Below are positions 51,610 through 60,976 of a DNA stretch of 64,000 bases, piece after piece; within the stretch, counting starts at the first letter, position 1; each line of letters starts with the position of its first letter. The stretch is from the NCBI RefSeq assembly GCF_900104745.1, contig NZ_LT629732.1, positions 6,125,981 through 6,189,980 of the forward strand. Direction: 5' to 3'. The notes under the pieces are model-generated. The model saw only the letters and a list, made by a program, of their open reading frames with translations, was not told the origin of the DNA and searched no databases. The position numbers were made by a program, and so were the translations under genes. Source of the stretch: Actinopolymorpha singaporensis (lineage in GTDB: Bacteria > Actinomycetota > Actinomycetes > Propionibacteriales > Actinopolymorphaceae).

Positions 51610-53763
51610 TCAGCCGGCCTCGCCGGCACAGATCGCCAGCACGTCATCGGCGTAGCGCTTGAGTTTGGTCGCACCGACCCCCGGGATGCCGGCCAGCTCG
51701 GACTCCCCTGACGGGCAGGCCTCCGCGATCGCGATCAGGGTGGCGTCGGTGAAGACGCAGTACGCCGGAACGCGTTGTTCCTGGGCCTGTTCGGTGCGCC
51801 AGGTGCGCAGGCGTTCGAACATCGCCTCGTCGTAAGTGGCCGGGCAGTCCGCGCAGCGGCCCACCTTGCGCTCGGCAGCGTCGTGCAGCGGCTGGCCGCA
51901 GGTGCGGCACCGCGCCACTGACCGGGTGGTCGTACGCCTGCCGGACCGCTCGCCCCCGCTGCGCCCCTCGACGGCGTCGGCGGCTGCGGAGCCCTTCGGC
52001 CGGACCGCGGCGAGGAACCGGGACGGCCCCCGTCGGCCCCGCCCGCCGGGGGTGCGGGACCGCGACCAGGACACGGCCAGGTGCTCACGGGCCCGGGTCA
52101 CCCCGACGTAGAGGAGCCGGCGTTCTTCCTCCACCTGTTCCTCGGTCTCGGCGTAGGTGATCGGAACCGTGCCCTCGTGCACACCGGCCAGGAACACCGC
52201 GTCCCACTCCAGGCCCTTGGCCGCGTGCAGGGTGGCGAGGGTGACTCCGTCGGCGGCGGGGGCGTGCTGGGCGGCGACGCGTTCGTCGACCACCGCGAGG
52301 AACGCCGCGAGGTCGGCGTCGGGGTGCTCCTCGGCGAGGTCCCCGGCCAGCGACGCCAGCGCCGTCAGCGACTCCCACCGCTCACGGACCGCGCCCGATC
52401 CTGCCGGTGGCTCCTGCGTCCAGCCCGTGGCGGCGAGGACCGCGTGCACGTCGGCGACCAGCCCGGCTCCGGACATCTCCGCGGCCCGGACGGCTCCCCG
52501 CAGCAGCACGATCGCCTCCCGTACCTCCGGCCGGTCGAAGAACCGCTCCCCGCCGCGGACGAGGTAGCGGACACCGCGTTCGGCCAGCGCCTGCTCGAAC
52601 GCCTCCGACTGCGCGTTGACCCGGAACAGGACGGCGATCTCCCGCAGCGGAGTGCCCTGCCGCGCCAGCCGCTGGATCGACCGGGCGACGTCCTCGGCCT
52701 CCTCCACCTCGTCGGCGTACTCGGTGAAGGTGGGCTCCGGGCCGTCGGGACGCTGGGCCCGCAGGGTGAGCCGGTGCCGGCTGGCGGGCCCGCGAGCCCC
52801 GGCGAGCAGGCCGTTGGCCACCCGGACCACCTGCGGGGTGGAGCGGTAGTCGCGTTCCAGCCGGACGACGGTGGCGCCGCGGTGCCGCTTGGTGAAGTCG
52901 AGGAGGTACGCCGGGCTGGCGCCGGCGAAGGAGTAGATGGTCTGGCTCGCGTCGCCGACCACGCACACGTCGGAGCGGTCGCCGACCCACAGGTCGAGCA
53001 GGGTCTGCTGGACCGGGCTGACGTCCTGGTATTCGTCCACGACGAAGTGGCGGTACTGCGAGCGGACGGCGGCGGCGACCTTGGGCGAGTCGGCCAGCAG
53101 CGCGGCGGTGCACAGCAGGACGTCCTCGAGGTCGAGGTGGCCGCGGTCGCGGCGTACCTCCTCGTAGGCGGCGAACACGTGCGACACCGTGGCGGCGTCG
53201 TAGCCCGCGACCTGCCGGCCCGCCTTGGCCGCCACCCGGGGGTAGTCGTCGGGGCGGACGTTGCTGACCTTCGCCCACTCGATCTCGCCGGCCAGGTCGC
53301 GGCGACCGGCGAGGTCGGCGTGGACGCGGCACCGCGAGGCGGCCTCGGCCACGAACCGCAACTTGCTGTCGACGATGGGCGGGAGCTCACCGCCGTACAC
53401 CTGCGGCCAGAAGTAGCGCGCCTGGCGCAGCGCCGCCGAGTGGAAGGTGCGGGCCTGCACCCCGGTCACCCCGAGCTCGCGCAGCCGCCCCCGCATCTCA
53501 CCGGCGGCACGGGTGGTGAACGTCACCGCCAGCACGGTCTGTGGCTGCCAGCGGCCGGAGAGCACGGCGTAGGCGATCCGGTGGGTGATCGCCCGGGTCT
53601 TGCCGGTGCCGGCACCGGCAAGGATGCACAGCGGTCCGTCCAGCGACCTGGCCGCCTCGCGCTGCTCGGGATCGAGCGCGGCCAGCACCTCGTCGGCGGT
53701 CGGTGCGGGCCGAGTTCCCGGGGTGCCGGCCAGTCCGGCAAGAAGGTCAGTCACTTCGCCCAT
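51610..53763 (-). CDS. uvrD2: UvrD2-type superfamily 1 DNA helicase with HRDC domain
   Basis: The 717-residue protein has Walker A AGAGTGKTRAITHR (about 48), DEYQD (Walker B/motif II), QTIYSFAGA (motif III), VNAQSEAFE, and motif VI VGVTRAREHL. A tetracysteine region (CRTCGQ and CADCP) joins the motor to a C-terminal HRDC domain (about 640-717), the layout of mycobacterial UvrD2 (Rv3198c). It unwinds DNA 3' to 5' in repair and is essential in mycobacteria. A hairpin separates it from mrx1, so it likely has its own promoter. Confidence 0.94.
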   Translation of the reverse strand: MGEVTDLLAGLAGTPGTRPAPTADEVLAALDPEQREAARSLDGPLCILAGAGTGKTRAITHRIAYAVLSGRWQPQTVLAVTFTTRAAGEMRGRLRELGVTGVQARTFHSAALRQARYFWPQVYGGELPPIVDSKLRFVAEAASRCRVHADLAGRRDLAGEIEWAKVSNVRPDDYPRVAAKAGRQVAGYDAATVSHVFAAYEEVRRDRGHLDLEDVLLCTAALLADSPKVAAAVRSQYRHFVVDEYQDVSPVQQTLLDLWVGDRSDVCVVGDASQTIYSFAGASPAYLLDFTKRHRGATVVRLERDYRSTPQVVRVANGLLAGARGPASRHRLTLRAQRPDGPEPTFTEYADEVEEAEDVARSIQRLARQGTPLREIAVLFRVNAQSEAFEQALAERGVRYLVRGGERFFDRPEVREAIVLLRGAVRAAEMSGAGLVADVHAVLAATGWTQEPPAGSGAVRERWESLTALASLAGDLAEEHPDADLAAFLAVVDERVAAQHAPAADGVTLATLHAAKGLEWDAVFLAGVHEGTVPITYAETEEQVEEERRLLYVGVTRAREHLAVSWSRSRTPGGRGRRGPSRFLAAVRPKGSAAADAVEGRSGGERSGRRTTTRSVARCRTCGQPLHDAAERKVGRCADCPATYDEAMFERLRTWRTEQAQEQRVPAYCVFTDATLIAIAEACPSGESELAGIPGVGATKLKRYADDVLAICAGEAG

Positions 53764-53784
53764 GATTCCAGTTCACTCCGACAG

Positions 53785-53819
53785 CTCGCCCCGACACCCG
53801 GGTCGGGTGTCGGGGCGAG
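53785..53819 (-). terminator. Perfect hairpin between mrx1 and uvrD2
   Basis: A 16-bp perfect stem (CTCGCCCCGACACCCG and its complement) closes a 3-nt loop, 26 bp after the mrx1 stop. There is no T-run. Confidence 0.7.
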
Positions 53820-53844
53820 GAGGAGTACGAAGTGCCGGGGCTGC

Positions 53845-54099
53845 TCAGACGGCGGCGAGCCGCTCCTGCACCTGGGCGAGCGAGGGGTTGGTCAGCGCCG
53901 AGCCGTCCGGGAACACCACGGTCGGCACGGTCTGGTTGCCGCCGTTGACCTTCATCACGAGTTCGGCCGCGTCGGGCTGGTGCTCGATGTCGACCTCGGT
54001 GTAGGCGATGCCCGCGCGTTCCAGCTGCCCCTTGAGCCGACGGCAGTAGCCGCACCAGGGGGTGGAGTACATCGTGATCGAGTTCGACATCTGAGACAT
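53845..54099 (-). CDS. mrx1: Mycoredoxin (Mrx1-type glutaredoxin-like protein)
   Basis: The 84-residue glutaredoxin fold has active site WCGYC (about 16-20) and cis-Pro segment QTVPTVVF. CGYC is the mycoredoxin-1 motif, used with mycothiol to reduce mycothiolated proteins. The ATG at 54099 follows GGAAGGA at 6 nt; an ATG three codons later is possible. It lies between uvrD2 and nudC as in mycobacteria (Rv3198A). A SigH/SigR-like promoter lies upstream. Confidence 0.93.
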   Translation of the reverse strand: MSQMSNSITMYSTPWCGYCRRLKGQLERAGIAYTEVDIEHQPDAAELVMKVNGGNQTVPTVVFPDGSALTNPSLAQVQERLAAV

Positions 54100-54175
54100 C
54101 GGTCCTTCCAGACGAGCCGGACACGTGACGTGTGTGCCGGGTCTACCGGGTTCTGTCGTTTCTGGCGTACTGCTC

Positions 54176-54201
54176 AACCATCCGGCGGCCCTGCTTCTTC
54201 C
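54176..54201 (-). promoter_or_regulatory. SigH/SigR-like promoter of mrx1
   Basis: On the minus strand GGAAG (54201-54197) and GTT (54178-54176) are 18 nt apart, differing from the GGAAT-N18-GTT consensus by one base. The start would be near 54169, giving a 70-nt leader. Confidence 0.6.
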
Positions 54202-54261
54202 CGCGAGGCTGCCGTCCGGGATCCGTCCCGCGGCCGGCCGTGCCGCCAGGGTACGGACGAG

Positions 54262-55305
54262 TCACCACGATCCGGACAGGGGTGAGCCGTACCACGTCTC
54301 GATCAGCCGGCGAGCGATCGACACCTCGCTGGGCAGCAGCAACTCGCCCGACTCCACCGCAGCCTTCAGCTCGGCCCGGCTCAGCCAGCGCGCCTCGACG
54401 ATCTCCTCCTCGTCCACCCGGATGTCGGTGGAGATCGCCCGGGCGAAGAAGCCGAGCATCAGGCTGGACGGGAACGGCCAGGGCTGGCTGCCGGCGTACT
54501 CCGCGTCGACGACGTGGATACCGGTCTCCTCGTGCACCTCGCGCGCCACGGCGTGCTCCAGCGGCTCACCCGGCTCCACGAAGCCGGCGAGGGTGGAGAA
54601 CCTCCCCACCGGCCAGCTTCCCTGCCGGCCGAGCAGGCAGCGGTCGTCGGCGTCGGTGACCAGGACGATGATCGCCGGGTCCGTACGCGGGAAGTGCTGG
54701 GTCTCGCAGGCTGGGCAGCGGCGCACGTGCCCGCCGTCGGTCGGCCGCGTACGTTCACCACATCGCGCGCAGTGCTGGTGTGCCGCGTGCCAGTTGACCA
54801 GCGCGACCGCGTGGACGACCACGCCCGCGTCCCGGTCGGGCAGCGTGCCGCCGACCTCGCGCAGACCGGTCCAGCGGACCTCTCCAGCGAGCGACCCCCC
54901 GGCGGAGTCCATGCGGTGGCCGTTCCGGGTGGCGCTCTGCGTCTCCTCCGGGGAACAGCCGTCGAGGAGTACGTAGAGGTCCAGGTCCTCGGGCGCTCCG
55001 GCGAGGGCGACCGCGAAGTACGGAACGCCGTCGGTGTCCAGGCCCAGGAAGTAACGCCCCTCGGCATCCGTGTCGGCAACTGCGGCGCCGGCCGGGTCGG
55101 TGGCGCCGAGTGCGTCGAGCGAAGCCGGGCTGACGTAGACCAGCGACGCCAGGTCGTCGGTCACCGGCACCTTCCCCGCCAGAACGGGGACGGCCCGAGC
55201 CTTCTGGTCGGCCCACCGCGCGGCCACCCAGTCGGGGTCGCGGCGACGCTCCGTCGCCCGGTCGAGGGTGGCGCGGGCAAGGGCGAGCGAGGAGAGGCGA
55301 GGCAC
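54262..55305 (-). CDS. nudC: NADH pyrophosphatase NudC
   Basis: The 347-residue NUDIX enzyme has a zinc ribbon (CARCGERT and CPACETQ), the NUDIX box GFVEPGEPLEHAVAREVHEE (with TGI following) and the NudC-specific SQPWPFPSSLM. It hydrolyses NADH and NAD-capped RNA in characterised members. The GTG at 55305 gives the family start (VPRLSSLALARATLDR) and is preceded at 8 nt by TACAGT, so the transcript may be leaderless. The order nudC-mrx1-uvrD2 is conserved. Confidence 0.94.
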   Translation of the reverse strand: MPRLSSLALARATLDRATERRRDPDWVAARWADQKARAVPVLAGKVPVTDDLASLVYVSPASLDALGATDPAGAAVADTDAEGRYFLGLDTDGVPYFAVALAGAPEDLDLYVLLDGCSPEETQSATRNGHRMDSAGGSLAGEVRWTGLREVGGTLPDRDAGVVVHAVALVNWHAAHQHCARCGERTRPTDGGHVRRCPACETQHFPRTDPAIIVLVTDADDRCLLGRQGSWPVGRFSTLAGFVEPGEPLEHAVAREVHEETGIHVVDAEYAGSQPWPFPSSLMLGFFARAISTDIRVDEEEIVEARWLSRAELKAAVESGELLLPSEVSIARRLIETWYGSPLSGSW

Positions 55306-55554
55306 GGTCGACCACTGTAACGGCGCAAGCCCGGCCACGTCGTCCGCGCGTACACGCCGGTCCGCACCGGGCCACCGCCCGGCGACCGTTCCCGGACGAG
55401 AGGCCCGGAGGTGGGCGTACGTCAACTTTGGGGAAAGCGGAACGAACTGTCGGATCGCGGGACTACTGTTCCCGCTGCGACTTCCAGCGCTCAGTGCCAC
55501 GTCCGACACGGTCGGTCGCGGGCCTGACCCGACGCCTCATGAAGGAGGCACGGT

Positions 55555-58500
55555 ATGCGTTTCGCTTCGCCCCCCGGTTCCCCGCCCGGTTCGCCGCCCG
55601 GCTCCCAGCCGGTTCCCGAGCCCGCCGACGCACGTCGTTCCCGTCGGCCGGCGCGAGTACGCCGCCAGGCACTGCTCGCGGCGGGCGCACTGCTCACTGC
55701 CGGGCTGCTGCCCGCGGCGAACGCCTTCGCCGCCTCACCGCAGACGGCCCAGCCGCAGGGGTCGGCCAAGCCGGGCCACCCGAACCACGCCACGTCACCG
55801 GTCTCGTCGGGCAGCCGGCAGTCCGGGCCCGGCGACAAGCCGGCGTTCTACGACTCCCGCACCGAACCCGCCGCGAAGACGAGCCTGCAGCGCCGGGCGG
55901 CGAAGTTCGCCGCCCGGCCAGAGGTCACGACGTTGCGCAGATCCCTGGGCCGGGAGGGCATCGTCGACGTCGACCCGGTGACCGGCACGCCGCGACAGGT
56001 CGCCCGCACCGACGGCTTCCTCACCGCTTCGAGCAAGGCCGCGCCGAAGTCGGTCGCGCTGTCCTACGTACGCGCCCACCTCGCCGGGCTGGGGCTTTCG
56101 GCCGCCGACGTCGACCGGCTGACCCTGCGCCGGGACTACGTCGACGTCGCCGGCACGCACCATCTGTCGTTCGTCCAGTCGGTGGGCGGCGTGCCGGTGT
56201 TCGGCAACGGACTGAAGGCCCACGTCGCCCGCGACGGCCGGCTGGTCGCGCTGGACGGCTCGCCGGTCGCCGGGCTCCCGGCCGGCCTGCCCGCTCCGCA
56301 GCTCACCGCCGACCGTGCCCGGCGAGCCGCGGTCGCCGACGTGTTCGCCACCCCGAAGCGGGCAACCGCCAAGCCCGGCAAGGGCCCGACGCGGGAGACG
56401 GTGTTCTCCGACGGAGACCGGGCGCAGCTGGTGGTCTTCGTGACCACCGCCGGCCCGCGCCTCGGCTGGCAGACCATCACCTCCCCCGGCCGCACCGCGA
56501 TGTACCTCCACGTGGTCGACGCGGCGACCGGTCGCGTGCTCTACCGGCGCGACCTGGTGCAGCACGACCGGGCCGACGTCGTGGACAACTACCCGGGCGC
56601 GTCGCGCGGCGGCCGGACCCACACGGTCAACCTCCCCGCCAGGTGGCTGCCGAAGGACTCCCCGAGGCTGGCCGGCAACGTCGCCCACGTCTACACCGAC
56701 GCCAACGACGACGACTACGCCGAGCGGACCGAGGAGATCACGCCGGCCGCCGCCGGCTCGTTCCGGTTCCCGCTCCGGGAGTTCGCGCTGGGCGGTGACT
56801 GCTCGGCGCTCTCCCCGTGCACCTGGGACCCCGACACCCCGAACTCCTGGCAGGTCAACCGGCGCCGGGACGGCGCCCAGCTGTTCTACTTCCTCGGCAG
56901 GTTCCACGACCACCTCGCCGCGGCGCCGATCGGGTTCACCCGGCAGGCCGGCAACTTCGAGGCGGTCGACGACGACGCCGTGCAGGGCGAGAACCTCGAC
57001 GGAGCCGCCACCGACGGAAGCGGGCTGCCCGACCCCCTGCACATCGACAACGCCAACATGGCCACCCCGCCCGACGGCATCCAGCCGCGGATGCAGATGT
57101 ATCTCTGGCGGATGCCCGGCGACCCGAGCGACCCGTTCCTCGCCGCCAGCGGCGCCAACGACGCGGGGATCGTCTACCACGAGTACACCCACGGCCTGTC
57201 CAACCGCCTCGTCGTGGACGCCGACGGCGTGTCCACGCTGGGCAACTACCAGGCCGGCTCGATGGGCGAGGCGTGGAGCGACTGGTACGCCGAGGACTTC
57301 CTGGTCCGCAGCGGCCTGGTCGAGGACACCTCCGCACCTGGCGAGATCCGCGTCGGCCAGTACGTCGGCCACGGCGAGGACCTGATCCGCACCCAGCCGA
57401 TCGACTGCCCCGTGGGATCCACCTCGCCGAAGTGCCCGGGCACCCCGGCGACCGGCCCCGGGGGCTACACCTACGGCGACTTCGGCCGGATCATCGGCCG
57501 TCCGGAAGTGCACGCCGACGGAGAGATCTGGGCGGCCACGCTGTGGGACCTGCGCACCCGGCTGGGTTCCACCCGCAGCGAGTCGCTGGTCACCCGGGCG
57601 ATGGAGCTGTCCCCGGCCAACCCGTCGTACCTCGACATGCGCAACTCCATCCTGCAGGCCGACCTGGTGGTCGACCACGGCCGGGCGCACAGCGTGATCT
57701 GGCAGGTCTTCGCCCACCGGGGCATGGGCTACTTCGCCGGCTCGGTCGATGGCGACGACACCTCGCCGGTGGAGGACTTCTCCACCCCGCCTCCGGCCGG
57801 CGCCCCCACCGGCACGCTGGCCGGCCGGGTGACCGACGCCGAGTCCGGTGACCCGGTGGCGGGGGCGACGGTGGCGTTCGGCGGCCACAACTCCGGCTTC
57901 GCCGGCGACTACGCCGCGGTCACCGACGCGCAGGGGCACTACTCCGTCTCCGGCGTCGTCGCGGGTACCTACCCGAAGGTGTTCGCGCAGGGAGCGGGCT
58001 ACGACCGGGTGACCCGGACCGTCTCCGTACACCGGGGAACCAACACGCTGGACTGGTCGATCCGGCGCGACTGGGCCGCCCTGGCCGGCGGCAGCGAGGT
58101 GACCGACGCCAACGGCGACGACTACAGCGCCTACGGCTGCGGACCGGCCGCGATGTTCGACCAGTCGCAGGGCACCGGCTGGTCGACCGACGCGGTGCCC
58201 GGCACGCCGGCCAGTTCGGTCGATCCGAGGTACGTCGTGGTCCAGCTGCCGCGGGCGGTCGATATCTCCGAGGTGGCCATCGACCCCACCGCGACCTGCG
58301 GCGACGGCGGCAGCTCCTCCACCGGTGACTATCGCGTGGAGACCTCCGTGGACGGCACCGCCTGGACGACGGCGGCGCAGGGCCACTTCGGCCTGGCCAA
58401 CCGCAACAAGATGAACGCCGTGCCGCTGTCGGCGGGCACCACGGGCGTTCGCTACGTCCGCTACACGATGCTCGGCACCCAGTTGGCCGAGGCCGGTGGA

Positions 58501-58578
58501 TCCACCTGCCCGGGCAACTACACCGGTTGCCAGTTCGTCGACTCGGTGGAGCTCGCGGTGTACGGCACGGGTAGGTGA
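55555..58578 (+). CDS. Secreted M36 (fungalysin-type) metallopeptidase
   Basis: The 1007-residue precursor has an N-terminal signal region (Arg-rich, then ALLAAGALLTAGLLPAANAFA near 39-59), an FTP propeptide domain (about 130-260) and an M36 catalytic domain with HEYTH at 542-546 and the third ligand Glu at 572 in GEAWSDW. A carboxypeptidase-regulatory-like beta domain (about 750-840) and a discoidin-like C-terminal domain with paired cysteines follow. It should degrade extracellular protein. GAAGGAGG lies 7 nt before the ATG. Confidence 0.9.
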   Translation: MRFASPPGSPPGSPPGSQPVPEPADARRSRRPARVRRQALLAAGALLTAGLLPAANAFAASPQTAQPQGSAKPGHPNHATSPVSSGSRQSGPGDKPAFYDSRTEPAAKTSLQRRAAKFAARPEVTTLRRSLGREGIVDVDPVTGTPRQVARTDGFLTASSKAAPKSVALSYVRAHLAGLGLSAADVDRLTLRRDYVDVAGTHHLSFVQSVGGVPVFGNGLKAHVARDGRLVALDGSPVAGLPAGLPAPQLTADRARRAAVADVFATPKRATAKPGKGPTRETVFSDGDRAQLVVFVTTAGPRLGWQTITSPGRTAMYLHVVDAATGRVLYRRDLVQHDRADVVDNYPGASRGGRTHTVNLPARWLPKDSPRLAGNVAHVYTDANDDDYAERTEEITPAAAGSFRFPLREFALGGDCSALSPCTWDPDTPNSWQVNRRRDGAQLFYFLGRFHDHLAAAPIGFTRQAGNFEAVDDDAVQGENLDGAATDGSGLPDPLHIDNANMATPPDGIQPRMQMYLWRMPGDPSDPFLAASGANDAGIVYHEYTHGLSNRLVVDADGVSTLGNYQAGSMGEAWSDWYAEDFLVRSGLVEDTSAPGEIRVGQYVGHGEDLIRTQPIDCPVGSTSPKCPGTPATGPGGYTYGDFGRIIGRPEVHADGEIWAATLWDLRTRLGSTRSESLVTRAMELSPANPSYLDMRNSILQADLVVDHGRAHSVIWQVFAHRGMGYFAGSVDGDDTSPVEDFSTPPPAGAPTGTLAGRVTDAESGDPVAGATVAFGGHNSGFAGDYAAVTDAQGHYSVSGVVAGTYPKVFAQGAGYDRVTRTVSVHRGTNTLDWSIRRDWAALAGGSEVTDANGDDYSAYGCGPAAMFDQSQGTGWSTDAVPGTPASSVDPRYVVVQLPRAVDISEVAIDPTATCGDGGSSSTGDYRVETSVDGTAWTTAAQGHFGLANRNKMNAVPLSAGTTGVRYVRYTMLGTQLAEAGGSTCPGNYTGCQFVDSVELAVYGTGR

Positions 58579-58601
58579 GCAGCGTCCTTCCGGAGTAGGC
58601 G

Positions 58602-58635
58602 ACCGGGGCGCCGACCGCGTGGTCGGCGCCCCGGT
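58602..58635 (+). terminator. Terminator of the M36 peptidase gene
   Basis: A perfect 15-bp stem (ACCGGGGCGCCGACC and its complement) closes a GCGT loop 24 bp after the stop codon. Confidence 0.75.
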
Positions 58636-58670
58636 TCGCGTGTGCGGTCGCGTGACCGCGACAGTCGGGT

Positions 58671-58757
58671 GACCGGCCGGCCGACCGCGCCGGCCGACCG
58701 CGCGGGCCGGCCGACCGCGGCGGGTGGGTGACCGGCCGGCCGACCGCGGCGAGTGGG
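58671..58757. repeat. GTGACCGGCCGGCCGACCGCG repeat cluster
   Basis: The unit TGACCGGCCGGCCGACCGCG occurs at about 58672 and again at about 58729, with partial CCGGCCGACCGCG copies between. The copies are GC-only and self-complementary (CCGGCCGG). It fills the space between two convergent genes and overlaps the 3' end of the small gene. Confidence 0.65.
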
Positions 58758-58904
58758 TCAGTAGCCGTCGAGGTCGAGCACGACCAGTAGGGCGTACTCC
58801 ACGTCGAAGCGCATTTCGTCCCGCATGGTCGGCACGGCAACCCATCGTTGGCGGTGCGTTTCGTACCACAGCAGGTATTCGCGGGCTCGGTCGAGTCGAC
58901 GCAC
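58758..58904 (-). CDS. 48-residue protein of unknown function
   Basis: From the GTG at 58904 the product is RRLDRAREYLLWYETHRQRW followed by an acidic, hydrophobic end (EYALLVVLDLDGY). It resembles short unannotated actinomycete proteins, but I cannot name a family. GGGAGGAG lies about 10 nt upstream of the start. A longer start at 58958 is possible. Confidence 0.4.
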   Translation of the reverse strand: MRRLDRAREYLLWYETHRQRWVAVPTMRDEMRFDVEYALLVVLDLDGY

Positions 58905-59061
58905 GGTGAAGGCTCCTCCCCGTCGGAGAACGCAAGGACACCCCCACCCCGGGACCACGTCCGCCCACCTCCGCCCCCTGGATCTCCGACCACCGAACCG
59001 GTCGGTGACGAATCTCCTGGGAGAGGCTGCGGTCGAACGTATGGTCGAATGTTAGGTGGTG

Positions 59062-59763
59062 TCAGCGGGCAGGTGGCGTCGACACGACGGAGTGGAGGTC
59101 ACGAAGTCGGTGGGTTTGGGCAACGGCGACGAGCACCGGCACGATCAGTGCCACCCCGGCGATCGTCACCACTCCCACGAGAACGCAGAGCCCCACGAGC
59201 AGCCAGGTGACCAGCGCGCGTTCGGGCGCCTGCCAGACCAGCCGTACCGACTCCGCCGCGAGCCGCACGGGCGGCAGCCCGGGGTCGGCGGCGAACAGCG
59301 GTCCCCAGTACGTCCCGCACACCGACCAGACCAGCACGGCCAGCGTCAGCACCGTCACCAGCGGGGTGAGACCGGCCGCCGAGGCTGCCCACGCCGCCCA
59401 GACGAGTACGCCGAACGTTCCGTAGAGCGGCGCCAGGGTGCGCAGGGCGGGCAGCCAGAGCTCACGGAGGAGTTCGGCCGCCAGCCCGAGGTCGACGTGC
59501 TGGCCCCGGCAGGCCGAGGCGGCGACGCCGTACACCACCGCGGTGGCCGGCGGCAGGGCCGTCGCGCTGACCAGCCCGAGCGCCACCCGCAGCCAGCCCG
59601 GCAGCCCGGTGAACGCCAGCGCCACCACGCCGGGCGCGAGCACGGCCGCCCAGGCGAGGTTGGTCATCACCATCCGCTCCACCTGGTCGGCGACGGTGGC
59701 GAAGGTTGCCAAGGAAGGGCTCCGGCGCTCGTCGCCAGGGCCGATGTCATCCAGGAACGGCAC
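59062..59763 (-). CDS. Multi-helix membrane protein of the ABC operon, DUF624-like
   Basis: The 233-residue protein has about six hydrophobic segments (first: NLAWAAVLAPGVVALAFTGL) and resembles the YesL/DUF624 proteins that accompany carbohydrate ABC transporters. The GTG lies inside the end of the upstream ATPase gene, overlapping by 17 bp, with AGGAGG 6 nt before it. It is the last gene of the transporter operon. Its role in transport is unknown. Confidence 0.75.
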   Translation of the reverse strand: MPFLDDIGPGDERRSPSLATFATVADQVERMVMTNLAWAAVLAPGVVALAFTGLPGWLRVALGLVSATALPPATAVVYGVAASACRGQHVDLGLAAELLRELWLPALRTLAPLYGTFGVLVWAAWAASAAGLTPLVTVLTLAVLVWSVCGTYWGPLFAADPGLPPVRLAAESVRLVWQAPERALVTWLLVGLCVLVGVVTIAGVALIVPVLVAVAQTHRLRDLHSVVSTPPAR

Positions 59764-60946
59764 CGGCGGCCTCCTGCCCACTCGACGGGTTCGCGCCGGC
59801 GGTGACCGGTCTCTCCGCTGCCAGCAGCGACGCCCCGCTCTCGGCGTCGAACAGGTGCACCTTCGCCATGTCCACGCCGAGCGGGATCTCCTGGTCGAGG
59901 TAGCTGGACGGCACACGCACCTTGAACGTCGCCACGAAGTCCTGGCCCTCCTCACCGCCCGGTCCCTCCGGAAGGCTGAGGTAGACCGTGCTGCCGCTGG
60001 ACGTGGGCTCGACCAGGTTGACCACGCCGTGCACGGTGTTGTCCTCGGTGACCTCGAACGGCGCCATCCGCGGCACGTGCAGGTGCTCGGGCCGCACGCC
60101 CAGCTTGACCGGACGGTCGACGTGACGGCGCAGGCGTTCGGTCACGCTCGGATCCAGCGGCAGCCGCAGGCCCGCGCCCTCCACCACCAGTCCGTCGCCG
60201 TCGCCGCGCACCACCATGTCGAACAGGTTGATGCTGGGCGTCCCGATGAAGTACGCCACGAACAGGTTGGCGGGATGGTCGTACAGCTGCGCCCCGGTGC
60301 CGATCTGCTGGATCCGGCCCGCGTTCATCACCGCGATCCGGTCGCCGAGCGCCATCGCCTCGGACTGGTCGTGGGTGACGTAGACGGTGGGCCGGCGCTT
60401 CTCCCGGTGCAGGGTGAGGATGTCCTCGCGTGCCTGGTACCGCAGCTGGGCGTCCAGGTTGGACAGCGGTTCGTCGTACAGATACAACGCCGCGTCCCGC
60501 ACCATCGCCCGCGACAGCGCCACCCGCTGGCGTTCGCCGCCGGACAGCTGCCGGGGCTTGCGGGCCAGCAGGTGGTCGATGCGGAACGTCGCCGCCGCGG
60601 CCGGCACGCCGGTCCGGACCTCCGCTCGGGGAGTACGCCGGGATCGCAGGCCGTAGGCGATGTTCTCGAACACCGTCATGTGCGGCAGGATCGCGTAGTC
60701 CTGGAAGACCATCGCGATGTTGCGGTCCCGCGGCCGGATCTCGTTGACCAGCCGCTCGCCGAAGCGGATCTCCCCGGAGGTGACGGGTTCCAGGCCGGCC
60801 AGCAGCCGCAGCGTCGTCGTCTTGCCGCAGCCGGACGGGCCGACGAGGACGAGCAGCTCACCGGCGGCGATCTCGAAGCTCACCCCGTCGACGGCACGTT
60901 TCTCCGCGAACTGCTTGACCAGGTTGTCCACCGTGATCGCGTTCAC
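59747..60946 (-). CDS. Carbohydrate ABC transporter ATP-binding protein (second of two)
   Basis: The 399-residue ATPase has Walker A GPSGCGKTT, Q-loop VFQDYAIL, signature LSGGERQRV, Walker B LYLYDEP and the H-loop VTHDQSEAM, plus a C-terminal TOBE-like regulatory domain as in MalK/UgpC. It shares only moderate similarity with the ATPase encoded just upstream, so the two probably form a heterodimer. Confidence 0.92.
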   Translation of the reverse strand: MNAITVDNLVKQFAEKRAVDGVSFEIAAGELLVLVGPSGCGKTTTLRLLAGLEPVTSGEIRFGERLVNEIRPRDRNIAMVFQDYAILPHMTVFENIAYGLRSRRTPRAEVRTGVPAAAATFRIDHLLARKPRQLSGGERQRVALSRAMVRDAALYLYDEPLSNLDAQLRYQAREDILTLHREKRRPTVYVTHDQSEAMALGDRIAVMNAGRIQQIGTGAQLYDHPANLFVAYFIGTPSINLFDMVVRGDGDGLVVEGAGLRLPLDPSVTERLRRHVDRPVKLGVRPEHLHVPRMAPFEVTEDNTVHGVVNLVEPTSSGSTVYLSLPEGPGGEEGQDFVATFKVRVPSSYLDQEIPLGVDMAKVHLFDAESGASLLAAERPVTAGANPSSGQEAAGAVPG

Positions 60947-60976
60947 CGTTCCGCTCCTCCTCGTTCCGGTGCCGTC

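Noticed and set aside
58671-58757. Transposon end or attachment site in the GC repeat cluster
   Set aside because: No transposase, target duplication or terminal inverted repeat is associated; it looks like local slippage between genes.
55795-58968. A 1057-codon minus-strand frame opposite the M36 peptidase
   Set aside because: The translation is low-complexity Arg/Gly/Val, while the plus strand encodes a peptidase with intact catalytic residues.
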